From positions 172,075 to 236,074 of the forward strand of contig NZ_RJUA01000004.1 of assembly GCF_024343575.1 (NCBI RefSeq): a DNA stretch of 64,000 bases, written 5' to 3'. Of the stretch, positions 37,179-47,780 are shown piece after piece. Numbering within the stretch: the first letter of the stretch is position 1; every line of letters starts with the position of its first letter. The notes below the pieces were generated by a model that was given only the letters and a program-made list of their open reading frames with translations, searched no databases and was not told the origin of the DNA. A program made the translations under genes and the position numbers. This DNA is from Lacihabitans sp. LS3-19. Its GTDB lineage: Bacteria > Bacteroidota > Bacteroidia > Cytophagales > Spirosomataceae.

Positions 37179-37988
37179 TTATAAATTGCAATCGTAAGAG
37201 AATTTCTCGGACAAAGGGGTAGGTCTGTTATTTTGGGTACGGGTATAATCTACATCAGAGGGAAATCCGGAAGAATTGTACTGGTATTCGTAACTATAAT
37301 TTATAATTTCTACGCCTTTTTTTACTACAGCAGTTTTTACATTATTAGAATTTAAATAATGAGTAAAATTCAAGCCACCACTTAATAGAGAATACACCAT
37401 GTAATAACTCAAGATATTTCCTAATTGTTGATTTTTATATGGAGATGGTTTGTCATCAAATTCGGTGTTTTCTAAAATAGTCTCCCATTCTCCTTGAAGA
37501 AAAGCACTTATGGATTTTACGTTACCATTGGCATCATAAGCAAAACGGGTATCAACTTTATCAGGGAATGTTGGCCAGTTTAATACTAATTTATCTATTT
37601 TATTGATATTGTTATAGGTAATAACGGTAGGATAGGAAAATGATTTACCTTGGCTATCTTTTCCTTCGAAAGTTATCGTATTCAAAAGACCTTTTGAGTC
37701 TATGTCAAATAAAACATTAAAACCAGGGTTTTTAGAATGAAATGCCTTTGTTAATTTTGAACCTGTATAAACAAAAGTGTCAAAGTCATTGAAGCCCAAG
37801 ATATTTTGAAGTTTTCCTTCTTTAAAAATATAATTGAACTGCTGACCATCAGAACGCGTATTGGATAATATTTTACATGCATTTGCTTCTACCACTGGTG
37901 GAATGATGCCTAAATCTTTTTCATCTTTAGATCGACAAGCGAACACAGTTGAAAACAAAATAGCAATAGCAAAAATCTTTCTTTTCAT
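37179..37988 (-). CDS. Hypothetical lipoprotein
   Basis: The protein has 269 residues from the ATG at 37988; a longer frame begins at 38015 but the shorter start gives a clean lipobox (IAILFSTVFAC, Cys about 18). The rest is beta-rich with several YD-like strand pairs (LNTITFEGKDSQGKSFSYP, FAYDANGNVKSISAF, YEYQYNSSGFPSDVDY), resembling the DUF4595-type beta-repeat lipoproteins of Bacteroidota. Function is unknown. It lies downstream of groEL, from which it is separated by a terminator. Confidence 0.78.
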   Translation of the reverse strand: MKRKIFAIAILFSTVFACRSKDEKDLGIIPPVVEANACKILSNTRSDGQQFNYIFKEGKLQNILGFNDFDTFVYTGSKLTKAFHSKNPGFNVLFDIDSKGLLNTITFEGKDSQGKSFSYPTVITYNNINKIDKLVLNWPTFPDKVDTRFAYDANGNVKSISAFLQGEWETILENTEFDDKPSPYKNQQLGNILSYYMVYSLLSGGLNFTHYLNSNNVKTAVVKKGVEIINYSYEYQYNSSGFPSDVDYTRTQNNRPTPLSEKFSYDCNL

Positions 37989-38030
37989 TATGGAATAATT
38001 ATTAAGAGTATCCATGCAAAAATTGTGCTA

Positions 38031-38066
38031 AAAAAAAACCTGCAAGGAATATTGCAGGTTTTTTTG
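38031..38066 (-). terminator. Terminator of the groSL operon
   Basis: The stem AACCTGCAA / TTGCAGGTT with loop GGAATA and a T-run on the minus strand lies just after groEL. Confidence 0.88.
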
Positions 38067-38086
38067 AAAATATTTAGGGAAATGAA

Positions 38087-39730
<1,644 letters not shown>

Positions 39731-39761
39731 TTATGGTTGTAATCTGTCTTAAAAAATGAAA

Positions 39762-40037
39762 TTAAACGATAGCATAAATATCTGATTCTCTCATAATCAA
39801 ATACTCTTTTCCATCAACTGTTAATTCTGTGCCTGAATATTTACCATATAATACAGCATCTCCAACTTTCACAGTCATAGGCTCGTCTGTTTTACCAGGT
39901 CCTACAGCTACTACTGTTCCTTTTTGAGGTTTTTCTTTTGCTGTATCAGGGATAATAATTCCAAAGGCTGTTTTCTCCTCTGCTGGAGCTGCCTCTATCA
40001 AAACTCTGTCTGCTAAAGGTTTCACGTTTACTGACAT
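39762..40037 (-). CDS. groS: 10 kDa chaperonin GroES
   Basis: The protein has 91 residues. It has the family start [11 protein letters not shown], the mobile loop with [47 protein letters not shown] and the C-terminal [10 protein letters not shown]. It is the lid of the GroEL chamber. The 187-bp region upstream (40038-40224) contains no CIRCE; it holds a TGACA/TGTCA inverted repeat at about 40189-40205 and TACCCTTTG, an imperfect -7 box. Confidence 0.97.
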   Translation of the reverse strand: MSVNVKPLADRVLIEAAPAEEKTAFGIIIPDTAKEKPQKGTVVAVGPGKTDEPMTVKVGDAVLYGKYSGTELTVDGKEYLIMRESDIYAIV

Positions 40038-40224
40038 AATACTATTTAAATTTTAAAGATTGTTTAATTTTATCTGCATTCCCTAATATCAATTTCTAAG
40101 CCAAAGGGTAGGGGAGTGGATTTTTACTGACATTTTTGCAGGTTTGTCTGCCAAATGTGAAATTCACCTTTTTGAACATGTATTTTTTGACATGATTTTT
40201 GTCATTTTTGTAGATAAAAATGCA

Positions 40225-40710
40225 CTATTTGTTTTTTAAGACAAGGTCGTTGAATGCAAAAGGAAGAATTGTTTGAGCAGATTCGAACACAAAAGATTGA
40301 GCACCAAGTTTGTGTAAAATGACCTTAATTGGCGATTTTTGATTCATTTCCATTTCAACAATCACCTGTCTGCAAAATCCACATGGACTTACTGGCTCTG
40401 CGGCTGTGGCATTTAGTGCGGTAATGGCAATCGTTTTTATTTTTTTGTCTGGAAAATTGGCATGAACGTAGTTTAAAACCGTTCTCTCGGCACAAGTACC
40501 TGACGGATAAGCTATATTTTCTTGGTTATTTCCTGCGAAAACTTCACCTGTTTCCATAAGCACAGCCGCTCCAACTGGGAAATTTGAATAAGGTGAATAG
40601 CTTTTTTTGGCTATTTCTATAGCTTTTTCTACCAAAACGATGTCTCCAGCGGCTAAATCTTCCAGTTTTTCTATTTCTAAGAAATCAATTTGAAGGGTTC
40701 TTTTTGTCAT
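40225..40710 (-). CDS. cdd: Cytidine deaminase
   Basis: The protein has 161 residues, the tetrameric type length. The zinc site is CAERTVL (Cys and catalytic Glu) and PCGFCRQVI. Other blocks are SPYSNFPVGAAVLM and NQENIAYPSG. It deaminates cytidine and deoxycytidine in pyrimidine salvage. The upstream gene on the same strand, a nucleoside phosphorylase, ends 8 bp before it, so the two form a salvage operon. Confidence 0.96.
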   Translation of the reverse strand: MTKRTLQIDFLEIEKLEDLAAGDIVLVEKAIEIAKKSYSPYSNFPVGAAVLMETGEVFAGNNQENIAYPSGTCAERTVLNYVHANFPDKKIKTIAITALNATAAEPVSPCGFCRQVIVEMEMNQKSPIKVILHKLGAQSFVFESAQTILPFAFNDLVLKNK

Positions 40711-40718
40711 TATTTATT

Positions 40719-41594
40719 TCAAATGAAGTTATTTAATACTTTTTCTACCATTTCCTCTACAGATTTTTTATAATCTTTGGAATATTCTTTGGTAAATCTA
40801 TTGGCAATAATACAATTTATTGAGATGGCTTTGTGCCCTAAAAGTTTCGATAATCCAAAAATTGCTGAAGTTTCCATTTCGAAATTGGTGATTTTCAGAC
40901 TTTTGAATTCGAAAGAAGATAGTTTTTCGTTTAATTCTGTATCTTGAATATTTAATCTTAAAACTCTGCCTTGCGGACCATAAAACCCACATGCTGTAGC
41001 AGTAACACCAGTAAGAAATCCTGAATCTTTAGCTTTCTGGATTAAATCTTTGTCAGCTTCAACAAAGTATGGTCTTGGATGTTTGGTGTTCCAATTGGTG
41101 GTTTCGATAAAATGCTCCACAAAACCATTAAAAGTAAAAGGCTCGGTGTTTCTATAATAATGTATAAGACCGTCCATTCCTAAGCCATGCGTACTTGCCA
41201 AAAAACTATCAACCGGAATGTCTGCTTGCAAAGACCCAGAAGTGCCTAATCTAATAAAAATCAGTTGTTTATGTTCAGTTTTTAGCTTTTTTTCTTTTAG
41301 GTCAATATTTACTACTGCATCGAGTTCATTCAATACTATGTCTATATTGTCAGTACCCATGCCAGTTGAAATAACCGAAATTCGTTTGCCGTTTTTTGTG
41401 CCCGTATGTGTAACTATTTCTCTTTTTTGTGTTTTAAAATCCACGGTGTCAAATTTTGAAGATACCATAGGTACTCTGTCAGGGTCACCAACTAAAAGAA
41501 CGGTATCTGCTAGGTTTTCGGGTAAGAGGTTACAATGATAAAGGCTACCGTCGGGATTTAATATTAGTTCGGATGCTGAAAGGTTTTTGTTCAT
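40719..41594 (-). CDS. Nucleoside phosphorylase (uridine phosphorylase type)
   Basis: The protein has 291 residues. It belongs to the PNP_UDP_1 family: VLLVGDPDRVPMVS (about 31-44), STGMGTDNIDIVLNEL (about 76-91), IRLGTSGSL (about 111-119), and NFEMETSAIFGLSKLLGH (about 239-256), which positions a Glu for ribose binding. Location next to cytidine deaminase favours uridine as substrate. The product is ribose-1-phosphate plus base. The exact substrate is inferred from context. Confidence 0.9.
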   Translation of the reverse strand: MNKNLSASELILNPDGSLYHCNLLPENLADTVLLVGDPDRVPMVSSKFDTVDFKTQKREIVTHTGTKNGKRISVISTGMGTDNIDIVLNELDAVVNIDLKEKKLKTEHKQLIFIRLGTSGSLQADIPVDSFLASTHGLGMDGLIHYYRNTEPFTFNGFVEHFIETTNWNTKHPRPYFVEADKDLIQKAKDSGFLTGVTATACGFYGPQGRVLRLNIQDTELNEKLSSFEFKSLKITNFEMETSAIFGLSKLLGHKAISINCIIANRFTKEYSKDYKKSVEEMVEKVLNNFI

Positions 41595-41707
41595 TAGTTT
41601 ATGTTTCTGAAAAGTATTTTCAGTTGTTGATTATTAGGTAAATAAAACAACATTCCTTGAATTTTGCAAATAAGACTAATTTTGCTGAATTTAAAGGAGT
41701 GCTGAAA

Positions 41708-42211
41708 TTATTTTTGGACGTCTAATCTCCAATGAATTAGATTGTTTTCATGCCCACAAATCACAAACCCGTTTTTCTCCAGTATTTTTGCAGAGGCATG
41801 ATTTTCTTTTTCACAAGAAGCCAAAATAGCATTGATATAAGGCTTAATCCAATTAACTAAACCCATTACAGCTTCGGTCATAAACCCTTGGTTTCTGAAA
41901 TCCTCATAGGTACCATAGCCCAATTCTACTTCACCAAGTTCGTTGGGTTCACCTACAAAACAAAGGTCGCCCACTAAGCAATTTTCTTTTTTCCAGATTA
42001 CTGTCCAAAGTGTAAAAAACAGGTGGTTTTTAAGTGGATTTTCTACATTTGGCAAAATAGAATATTCTAAAACTTCCATCAAATCTGGTGTTATTTCTCT
42101 TTTGGCTGGGGTAAGTTTTAGGCTATTTTCTAAGCTATTGTCTAGTTTTATATATTCTTGGATCTGTTTGTGGTTTAATGGTTTTATTATCAATCTGTTC
42201 GTTTCAATCAT
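41708..42211 (-). CDS. GNAT acetyltransferase (RimJ-like)
   Basis: The protein has 167 residues. It starts IETNRLIIKPL, has VGDLCFVGEPNELGEVELGYGTYEDFRNQGFMTEAV with the acetyl-CoA binding R-N-Q-G-F-M segment (about 107-113), and ends with the KILEKNGFVICG motif, all typical of the RimJ/RimL type of N-acetyltransferase. The substrate, a protein N-terminus or a small amine, is unknown. It lies 27 bp from the YgjV-like gene and may share its transcript. Confidence 0.87.
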   Translation of the reverse strand: MIETNRLIIKPLNHKQIQEYIKLDNSLENSLKLTPAKREITPDLMEVLEYSILPNVENPLKNHLFFTLWTVIWKKENCLVGDLCFVGEPNELGEVELGYGTYEDFRNQGFMTEAVMGLVNWIKPYINAILASCEKENHASAKILEKNGFVICGHENNLIHWRLDVQK

Positions 42212-42237
42212 TCTTTATAAAAGTTTTCATTTTGGTT

Positions 42238-42858
42238 TTAAATACTCTTGGTGTAAAATCCTTCTGATGAAAGCTGGAAGCCCATTTTTTGAATATATGT
42301 TTCGTTTTGATTGTTTACTTTGGAGAATTTCAAAGTCTCAAAACCTTCTTTTTTTAATCTGTCTTGAATATTTCCATACAAGAAAATTCCATTTTTATAA
42401 TCTCTAAATTCTTCTATCACATAATCCAACTCAATATTTAGTGTATCTATTGATTCTTTCTGTGAAAGAAAAATACCAATTGCTTTCATATTCCTAAAAA
42501 TCACAAAATTTAAGCCCAAATCTTTGGATGAATACTCTAATTCGGGATTGAATTTGTAGATATCGTTTTTATGAAACTGCATGAATTTATTCAAAAATTT
42601 GTCATTTATATCTACTTCCATAATATCAAAATCGTCTTTTTTATTATAGAATTTATAAAGATAAATGATGTTAATAATGACAATAATGGAATTGAAAAAA
42701 CTAACAGGCCAAGCACTGATTAAAAACCCATAAATGGCAAAAATGACACTTCCAGCAAGATTTATCCACCTGAATTTCAGAATAGAATTCATTACCAAAG
42801 ACACCGCAACCACTATCGATGCCAAGTAGCCAATCCATTCTGCGTAATTTATTTGCAT
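42238..42858 (-). CDS. YgjV-like membrane protein with cytoplasmic GNAT-like domain
   Basis: The protein has 206 residues. The first 70 residues contain three membrane helices (IGYLASIVVAVSLVMNSI, INLAGSVIFAIYGFLISAW, FFNSIIVIINIIYLYKFY), as in the YgjV family. The rest (about 75-206) is soluble and looks like an acetyltransferase-like fold: NFVIFRNMKAIGIFLSQ, ELDYVIEEFRDYKNGIFL, then LKKEGFETLKF and IQKMGFQL. No acetyl-CoA loop is obvious, so activity is doubtful. Its function is unknown. Confidence 0.8.
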   Translation of the reverse strand: MQINYAEWIGYLASIVVAVSLVMNSILKFRWINLAGSVIFAIYGFLISAWPVSFFNSIIVIINIIYLYKFYNKKDDFDIMEVDINDKFLNKFMQFHKNDIYKFNPELEYSSKDLGLNFVIFRNMKAIGIFLSQKESIDTLNIELDYVIEEFRDYKNGIFLYGNIQDRLKKEGFETLKFSKVNNQNETYIQKMGFQLSSEGFYTKSI

Positions 42859-42905
42859 TTCTTGATTCTAATAAACCGCAAAACTAATTTTTAATATTGG
42901 TAAAT

Positions 42906-44102
42906 TTATTGAGTTTTTTGATTTTCTAAAAGATTGAAACTTTGAATGGCTATTTCAAGCTCTTCATTTGTCGGAATAATCAAAATTTTGGTTTTACCTT
43001 TTTGAATTTCTCTTATACCTTTCTCAGGGAGAATATTTTTATTTTTGTCTAATTCAATACCAAGAAAATCAAGATCTTCGCAAACTTTTGCTCTTAAAAT
43101 TGAACTGTTTTCGCCAATTCCTGCAGTGAAAACTATGGCATCGAGACCGTTCATGGCAGCTGCATAAGCTCCAATTTGTTTTTTTATTCTGTAAGCCGAC
43201 ATTTCTATGGCTAATATACAATCTAGATTTCCGTTTTCTGCTCCTATTTGTATCTCTCGCAAATCACTAAAGCCGGTTAAACCCAATAGTCCACTTTTTT
43301 TATTCAATATTTCGTTTACTTCTTTCGCAGAATATCCAAGTTTTTCTATCAAAAATAAGATTACAGCAGGATCAATATCACCGCTTCTGGTACCCATAAT
43401 CAAACCAGTGACTGGGCCAAAACCCAAAGAATGGTCTATGCTTTTTCCAGCATTTACCGCTGTGGCACTGCATCCGTTGCCAAGATGCAACACTACAATT
43501 TTGGCTTCTGGATTTTTTAAATATTCTGTTGCTTTTTGACTAACATATTTGTGGCTTGTGCCATGAAAACCGTACAATCGGATTTGATGTTTATCAGAAA
43601 GTTCTTTCGGAATAGCATATTTATAGGCTTTTTCAGGTATAGTTTGATGAAATGCCGTATCGAAAACTGCGATTTGGATGGCGTTAGGGAATATTTTTTC
43701 GGAAACCTCAATGCCTGTTAAGTTAGCTGGATTATGCAATGGAGCTAAACTAAAAAGTTCTTTTATTTGGAGTTTTACTTCGTCATTTATCAAAGTTGTG
43801 TTTTTAAAATGACAACCGCCATGTACCACTCTATGCCCAACTGCAGCTATCTGAAATGGAGAATCTATTACGCCTTTAATCGGTTCTAATAAATATTCTG
43901 CTAAAAGCTCCATGGCATGCTCATGGTCAGGTATAACTTCAGACTCCGACAAACGAGAGTTTTGTGTTTCAAATACAAATTTTGAAGAATCTTGCCCAAT
44001 TCTATCTGCCATGCCTTGAGCTAAAACGATTTGCTCGGGCATTTCAATTAATTGAAACTTCAGCGATGAGCTTCCGGCATTTATGACAAGTATTTTATAC
44101 AT
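42906..44102 (-). CDS. ackA: Acetate kinase
   Basis: The protein has 398 residues. It begins ILVINAGSSSLKFQLIE and has VGHRVVHGG, FDTAFHQTIP, RLYGFHGTSHKYVS, HLGNGCSATAV, GLIMGTRSGDIDPA and FTAGIGENS, all signature blocks. It makes ATP and acetate from acetyl phosphate. The pta gene sits 24 bp upstream on the same strand, giving the normal pta-ackA operon. Confidence 0.97.
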   Translation of the reverse strand: MYKILVINAGSSSLKFQLIEMPEQIVLAQGMADRIGQDSSKFVFETQNSRLSESEVIPDHEHAMELLAEYLLEPIKGVIDSPFQIAAVGHRVVHGGCHFKNTTLINDEVKLQIKELFSLAPLHNPANLTGIEVSEKIFPNAIQIAVFDTAFHQTIPEKAYKYAIPKELSDKHQIRLYGFHGTSHKYVSQKATEYLKNPEAKIVVLHLGNGCSATAVNAGKSIDHSLGFGPVTGLIMGTRSGDIDPAVILFLIEKLGYSAKEVNEILNKKSGLLGLTGFSDLREIQIGAENGNLDCILAIEMSAYRIKKQIGAYAAAMNGLDAIVFTAGIGENSSILRAKVCEDLDFLGIELDKNKNILPEKGIREIQKGKTKILIIPTNEELEIAIQSFNLLENQKTQ

Positions 44103-44126
44103 ATTATGAATTTATTCAGAAAACAA

Positions 44127-46211
44127 TTAGATTCCTTGAGCTTGGATGGCTGTAATTATGACGGTATTATAAACATCGTCAACCGTGCAACCACGACTGA
44201 GGTCATTTACAGGTTTGTTCAGCCCTTGCAACATCGGCCCAATGGCAATAGCACCAGTTTCCCTTTGCACTGCTTTGTAGGTATTGTTTCCAGTATTTAA
44301 ATCTGGAAAAATCAAAACACTTGCTTGGCCAGCCACTTCGGAATTTGGCATTTTGCTTTGACCTATTTCCATATCCACAGCTGCATCATATTGAATGGGT
44401 CCTTCAATTTTAAGATCAGGTCTTTTTATTTTTACTATTTCTGTAGCTTCTCTTACTTTTTCTACTTCTGTACCTTTTCCAGATGAGCCTGAAGAATAAG
44501 AAAGCATAGCGATTTTTGGTTCAATTCCAAAGGCCAAAGCACTTTCAGCTGACGAAATAGCGATTTCGGCTAATTCAAAAGCAGTTGGGTTCGGATTAAT
44601 GGCACAGTCTCCAAATACTACCACGCGGTCTTCTAAGCACATAAAAAAAACAGAGGAAACGAGATTTATGCCCGGTTTTGTTTTTATAAATTGCAATGCT
44701 GGCCTAATAGTATGTTGAGTGGTATGGGTAGCACCAGAAACCATTCCATCTGCATGACCTTTGTAAATCATCATTGTGCCAAAATAGGAGACATCGAGCA
44801 TATAGTCTCTGGCGATATCCATATTGATATTTTTGTGTTTTCTAAGCTCGAATATAGTTTTTACATAGTCTTCAAAATGCTTGGATTCAATCGGGTTTAC
44901 AATATTAATCTTTTCATAATCAAGGTTTAATCCTAATGAAATTACCTTTTCTTTGATTTTGTATTCTTCGCCTAAGAGTGTAATATCAACGAGATTGGCA
45001 GAAACTAATCTTGCAGCGGCAATGATTATTCGCTCGTCGGTGCCTTCTGGTAAAACTATGTGTTTTTTGCTTATTTTTGCTTTTTTTATCAAGCTATATT
45101 GAAACATTCTAGGAGTAAGACTTAGGTTTTCAAAGCTCATGAGTTTTTCAAGCAAGGGTCCAATTGGGACATTTTCCTCGAAAATCTCTATAGAGGTTTG
45201 AATTTTTTTGTGGCTGTTTGCGTATATTTTTGATTTCAGTGCACCCACTTTGTTAGCTATCTGGAAAGTGCCTTCTTCCACTGAAACGATTGGAACAATA
45301 AAAGATAAACCTTCAATCAGTTTAATAATTGGCTCTTCTGGCACAAGTCCACCAGTAAGTATAATGCCTGCTATTTGCGGATAGTTTTTGGAAATATTGG
45401 CTTGCAAAACACCCAAAATTATATCTGCTCTATCGCCAGGCGTGATTACCAAATTGTCTTCTTTAACTTGAGGCAAGTAGTTACGCAACTGCATAGCTCC
45501 AACACCCATAGAGCCGACTTGGTTTTCTAAATAATCTGCACCAAATAAGATTTTGCCATCTAAATCAGCGATGATTTCTCTCATGGTTGGGTTCAATAAT
45601 GAGCCGATTCGGGGAATTGCATAGGCTTCAATATCTGCTGGAAGAAAATCTTTCATAGCCATATTGGCTATTTCTATATTTTCTAAAAGTATTTTATTAT
45701 TAATTATAGCAATAACCTGCACGTCCTTTTCTTCGTATGAGTTGTAGGCCATCTGCATTATATCTTGCAGTTCTTCTTTGGTTTTTTCTATGCCATTTCC
45801 TATTAAAATAACCGGTAATCCAAAGTTTTTGGCAATCAATACATTAATATTGAGTTCTGCTAAGCCACCTTCACTTTTGAAATCTGTGCCTTCCACCAAC
45901 ACAAAATCTGATTGTTCCTCCAATTGCTTGTATTTATCTATAAGTAAGTCAATGATTTCACCAGTTTTTCCTTGATTTATCATGTGTACTGCAGTGGAAC
46001 GAGTGATGCCTATCGCTTGTTCATAAGAGATTTTCAGATCAAAATGCGAGAGCATCATTTGTGTATGCGTGTCAAGCTCTCCATCTTCTATAATAGGTCT
46101 GAAGAAACCTACTTTAGGCATTTTGCCTAAAAGTTTGTGCATTAATCCTAAAGAAATAAGTGATTTTCCACTATGGTCTTCTACGGTAGCTATATAAATT
46201 CCTTTGGTCAT
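44127..46211 (-). CDS. pta: Phosphate acetyltransferase, long form
   Basis: The protein has 694 residues, the length of the long Pta. The N-terminal part (about 1-215) is a BioD-like P-loop domain (TVEDHSGKSLISLGLMHKL), the middle a DRTGG domain (ITPGDRADIILGVLQ), and the C-terminal part (about 365-694) the catalytic PTA_PTB domain (VLPEGTDERIIIAAARLV, SYSSGSSGKGTEVEKVREA, PDLNTGNNTYKAVQRE). It exchanges acetyl-CoA and acetyl phosphate. It is transcribed first with ackA. A -7 box lies 16 bp upstream. Confidence 0.97.
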   Translation of the reverse strand: MTKGIYIATVEDHSGKSLISLGLMHKLLGKMPKVGFFRPIIEDGELDTHTQMMLSHFDLKISYEQAIGITRSTAVHMINQGKTGEIIDLLIDKYKQLEEQSDFVLVEGTDFKSEGGLAELNINVLIAKNFGLPVILIGNGIEKTKEELQDIMQMAYNSYEEKDVQVIAIINNKILLENIEIANMAMKDFLPADIEAYAIPRIGSLLNPTMREIIADLDGKILFGADYLENQVGSMGVGAMQLRNYLPQVKEDNLVITPGDRADIILGVLQANISKNYPQIAGIILTGGLVPEEPIIKLIEGLSFIVPIVSVEEGTFQIANKVGALKSKIYANSHKKIQTSIEIFEENVPIGPLLEKLMSFENLSLTPRMFQYSLIKKAKISKKHIVLPEGTDERIIIAAARLVSANLVDITLLGEEYKIKEKVISLGLNLDYEKINIVNPIESKHFEDYVKTIFELRKHKNINMDIARDYMLDVSYFGTMMIYKGHADGMVSGATHTTQHTIRPALQFIKTKPGINLVSSVFFMCLEDRVVVFGDCAINPNPTAFELAEIAISSAESALAFGIEPKIAMLSYSSGSSGKGTEVEKVREATEIVKIKRPDLKIEGPIQYDAAVDMEIGQSKMPNSEVAGQASVLIFPDLNTGNNTYKAVQRETGAIAIGPMLQGLNKPVNDLSRGCTVDDVYNTVIITAIQAQGI

Positions 46212-46227
46212 TCTCTTTGGTTTTCAG

Positions 46228-46235
46228 CAAAATTA
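46228..46235 (-). promoter_or_regulatory. Promoter -7 element for pta-ackA
   Basis: The minus strand reads TAATTTTG, matching TAnnTTTG, 16 bp before the pta start codon. No -33 TTG at the right spacing was found. Confidence 0.5.
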
Positions 46236-46362
46236 CTGGTCATTATACCTAATTTTAATAATAGATGTCATTAAAAAAAGATGTATTGGTCATAATATAA
46301 GAAGCAATCGTGATAGATTTGTATGGAAATAAAGAGAGAAAAATATCAATTTCGAATAGATT

Positions 46363-46806
46363 TTACTCCATTACAATCTTGTGATCTCTGTCAATATTTG
46401 TTCTACCATCAAACAAAAAGTCAAAATATTTAGCATCTCCGGCTTCACCTTTTACCAAGGTTTTTGACCTTCCTATTTCTAAACCTTCGTTGTCATAAAC
46501 TTTCAATGTAATATTCCGATTGATGTTTTTATCAAAAATCATGTAAACATTTAAAAGATTATGTCTGCCATTTTTACTGTTTAAAGTAACCTTTCCAGTA
46601 GAAATGCCTTTTGCTTTCAAACTTTCCGATACATCTATTTTGATTTTGGCTACTTTCTCGATTCCTTCTTTTACACTTTTTACAACTGTTGCTGCCGATT
46701 TACCTACTTTTTCGCTGGCTTGTCCAAGTTTTTCGTTTCCTTCATCCGAACCACATGAAATAAGTGTGGCTTGAGCTATTAGAATAAATAAGATTAATTT
46801 CTTCAT
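46363..46806 (-). CDS. Hypothetical lipoprotein
   Basis: The protein has 147 residues. It has a lipobox (AQATLISCGS, Cys about 19) followed by a Ser/Lys-rich helical linker (EKLGQASEKVGKSAATVVKSVKEG), and a C-terminal beta-sandwich-like part with LNVYMIFDKNINRNITLKVYDNEGLEIGRS. I do not recognise a family. It starts 17 bp after the stop of the beta-propeller gene on the same strand and may be co-transcribed with it. Confidence 0.75.
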   Translation of the reverse strand: MKKLILFILIAQATLISCGSDEGNEKLGQASEKVGKSAATVVKSVKEGIEKVAKIKIDVSESLKAKGISTGKVTLNSKNGRHNLLNVYMIFDKNINRNITLKVYDNEGLEIGRSKTLVKGEAGDAKYFDFLFDGRTNIDRDHKIVME

Positions 46807-46823
46807 TTTAAAAATAGTTTATT

Positions 46824-47684
46824 TTATTCGTTTATAACCAATGCCATCCATTGATCTTTTATAGCTATGCGGCTGATTTTGTTTTTTTGCAAATCGGCTG
46901 GTAAGCTTACATTTTTCCAAGTTTTAGATTTTTCTTTCAAATAGAACAATTCATCATTTTTCGAGCCAAATAAAATCCCGTCTTTATCCCAAGCATTATA
47001 CTGGTCTGATTCCGCCAAAGCATCAGCATACATCGAAATCTGACCAGTTTTTGGGTCAAGTAGCTTTATTTTCCAATTTTCTCCGTCTTTTTCTACAAAA
47101 CTAAATGATTTTTTGGAAGGAATATAGTGTAAAGATCTACCGATATTGGTACCTAGTATTTTACCTTTTTTAGTTTGTAAATCAAATTGCTGCAGGGTAT
47201 TGGGTTCACCCAAAACAAAAGCAATTAGATCACTTTGTGTACTCCAAGCATGATAACCAATCTTTCCAGTCTTTTGTGATTCCAAAATAATCTCCGTTTT
47301 TCTTGGGTCTTTTAAAGAAAATTTTACCAAATCTTGGTCTCCGTTAGATTTTCTTTGAACTATACAAGTCAGGAATTTTTCGTCGGGTGTAACGGTAGGG
47401 GAGTACTCTGAGTCTTCAGTGTTTGTTATTTGTGTTAGTTTTTTTGATCCGTAATTATATGACCAAATATCTGTTTGACCGTTATTTTGTGAGCTAAAAT
47501 AGATCAACGTTTTTTTAGGATGAAAACTAGGTTGATTGTCGTAACCTGTTCTATTTGAGATATTTCTTGGGTTTATAGTCGAAAAGCCATCCGAAGTTTT
47601 CTGGATTTCGAGTAAATATATTTCGGTGCCATTTTGTGAAAATGCTGCTACTTGAAGACAAAAAAGGAAAAATAGTATTTTCAT
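46824..47684 (-). CDS. Secreted beta-propeller (WD40-like/TolB-type) protein
   Basis: The protein has 286 residues from the ATG at 47684, which begins a signal peptide (MKILFFLFCLQVAAFSQ); an upstream start at 47708 gives a poor one. It has PD40-type repeats: YDNQPSFHPKKTLIYFSSQNNGQTDIW, YSPTVTPDEKFLTCIVQ and HAWSTQSDLIAFVLGE, as in the TolB propeller. It lacks the TolB N-terminal domain, so it is not TolB itself. It may bind another envelope protein or a sugar. Function is inferred only from fold. Confidence 0.8.
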   Translation of the reverse strand: MKILFFLFCLQVAAFSQNGTEIYLLEIQKTSDGFSTINPRNISNRTGYDNQPSFHPKKTLIYFSSQNNGQTDIWSYNYGSKKLTQITNTEDSEYSPTVTPDEKFLTCIVQRKSNGDQDLVKFSLKDPRKTEIILESQKTGKIGYHAWSTQSDLIAFVLGEPNTLQQFDLQTKKGKILGTNIGRSLHYIPSKKSFSFVEKDGENWKIKLLDPKTGQISMYADALAESDQYNAWDKDGILFGSKNDELFYLKEKSKTWKNVSLPADLQKNKISRIAIKDQWMALVINE

Positions 47685-47780
47685 AAATTTTGATTTCACT
47701 TCAATCACAAATTGAAGAATTTTCCAAAAATACTATTTTTGATTGGTTTTCGTGAATTTTTACTCAAGAAATGAGTTGAC

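Noticed and set aside
40038..40224. CIRCE operator upstream of groES
   Set aside because: No TTAGCACTC-N9-GAGTGCTAA inverted repeat is present; only a weak TGACA/TGTCA repeat.
46314..46433. A 36-codon plus-strand ORF with a TAGATTTG box just before its ATG, antisense to the 46363-46806 lipoprotein
   Set aside because: The box is only one base from the ATG, the ORF overlaps the lipoprotein on the other strand, and the peptide looks random.
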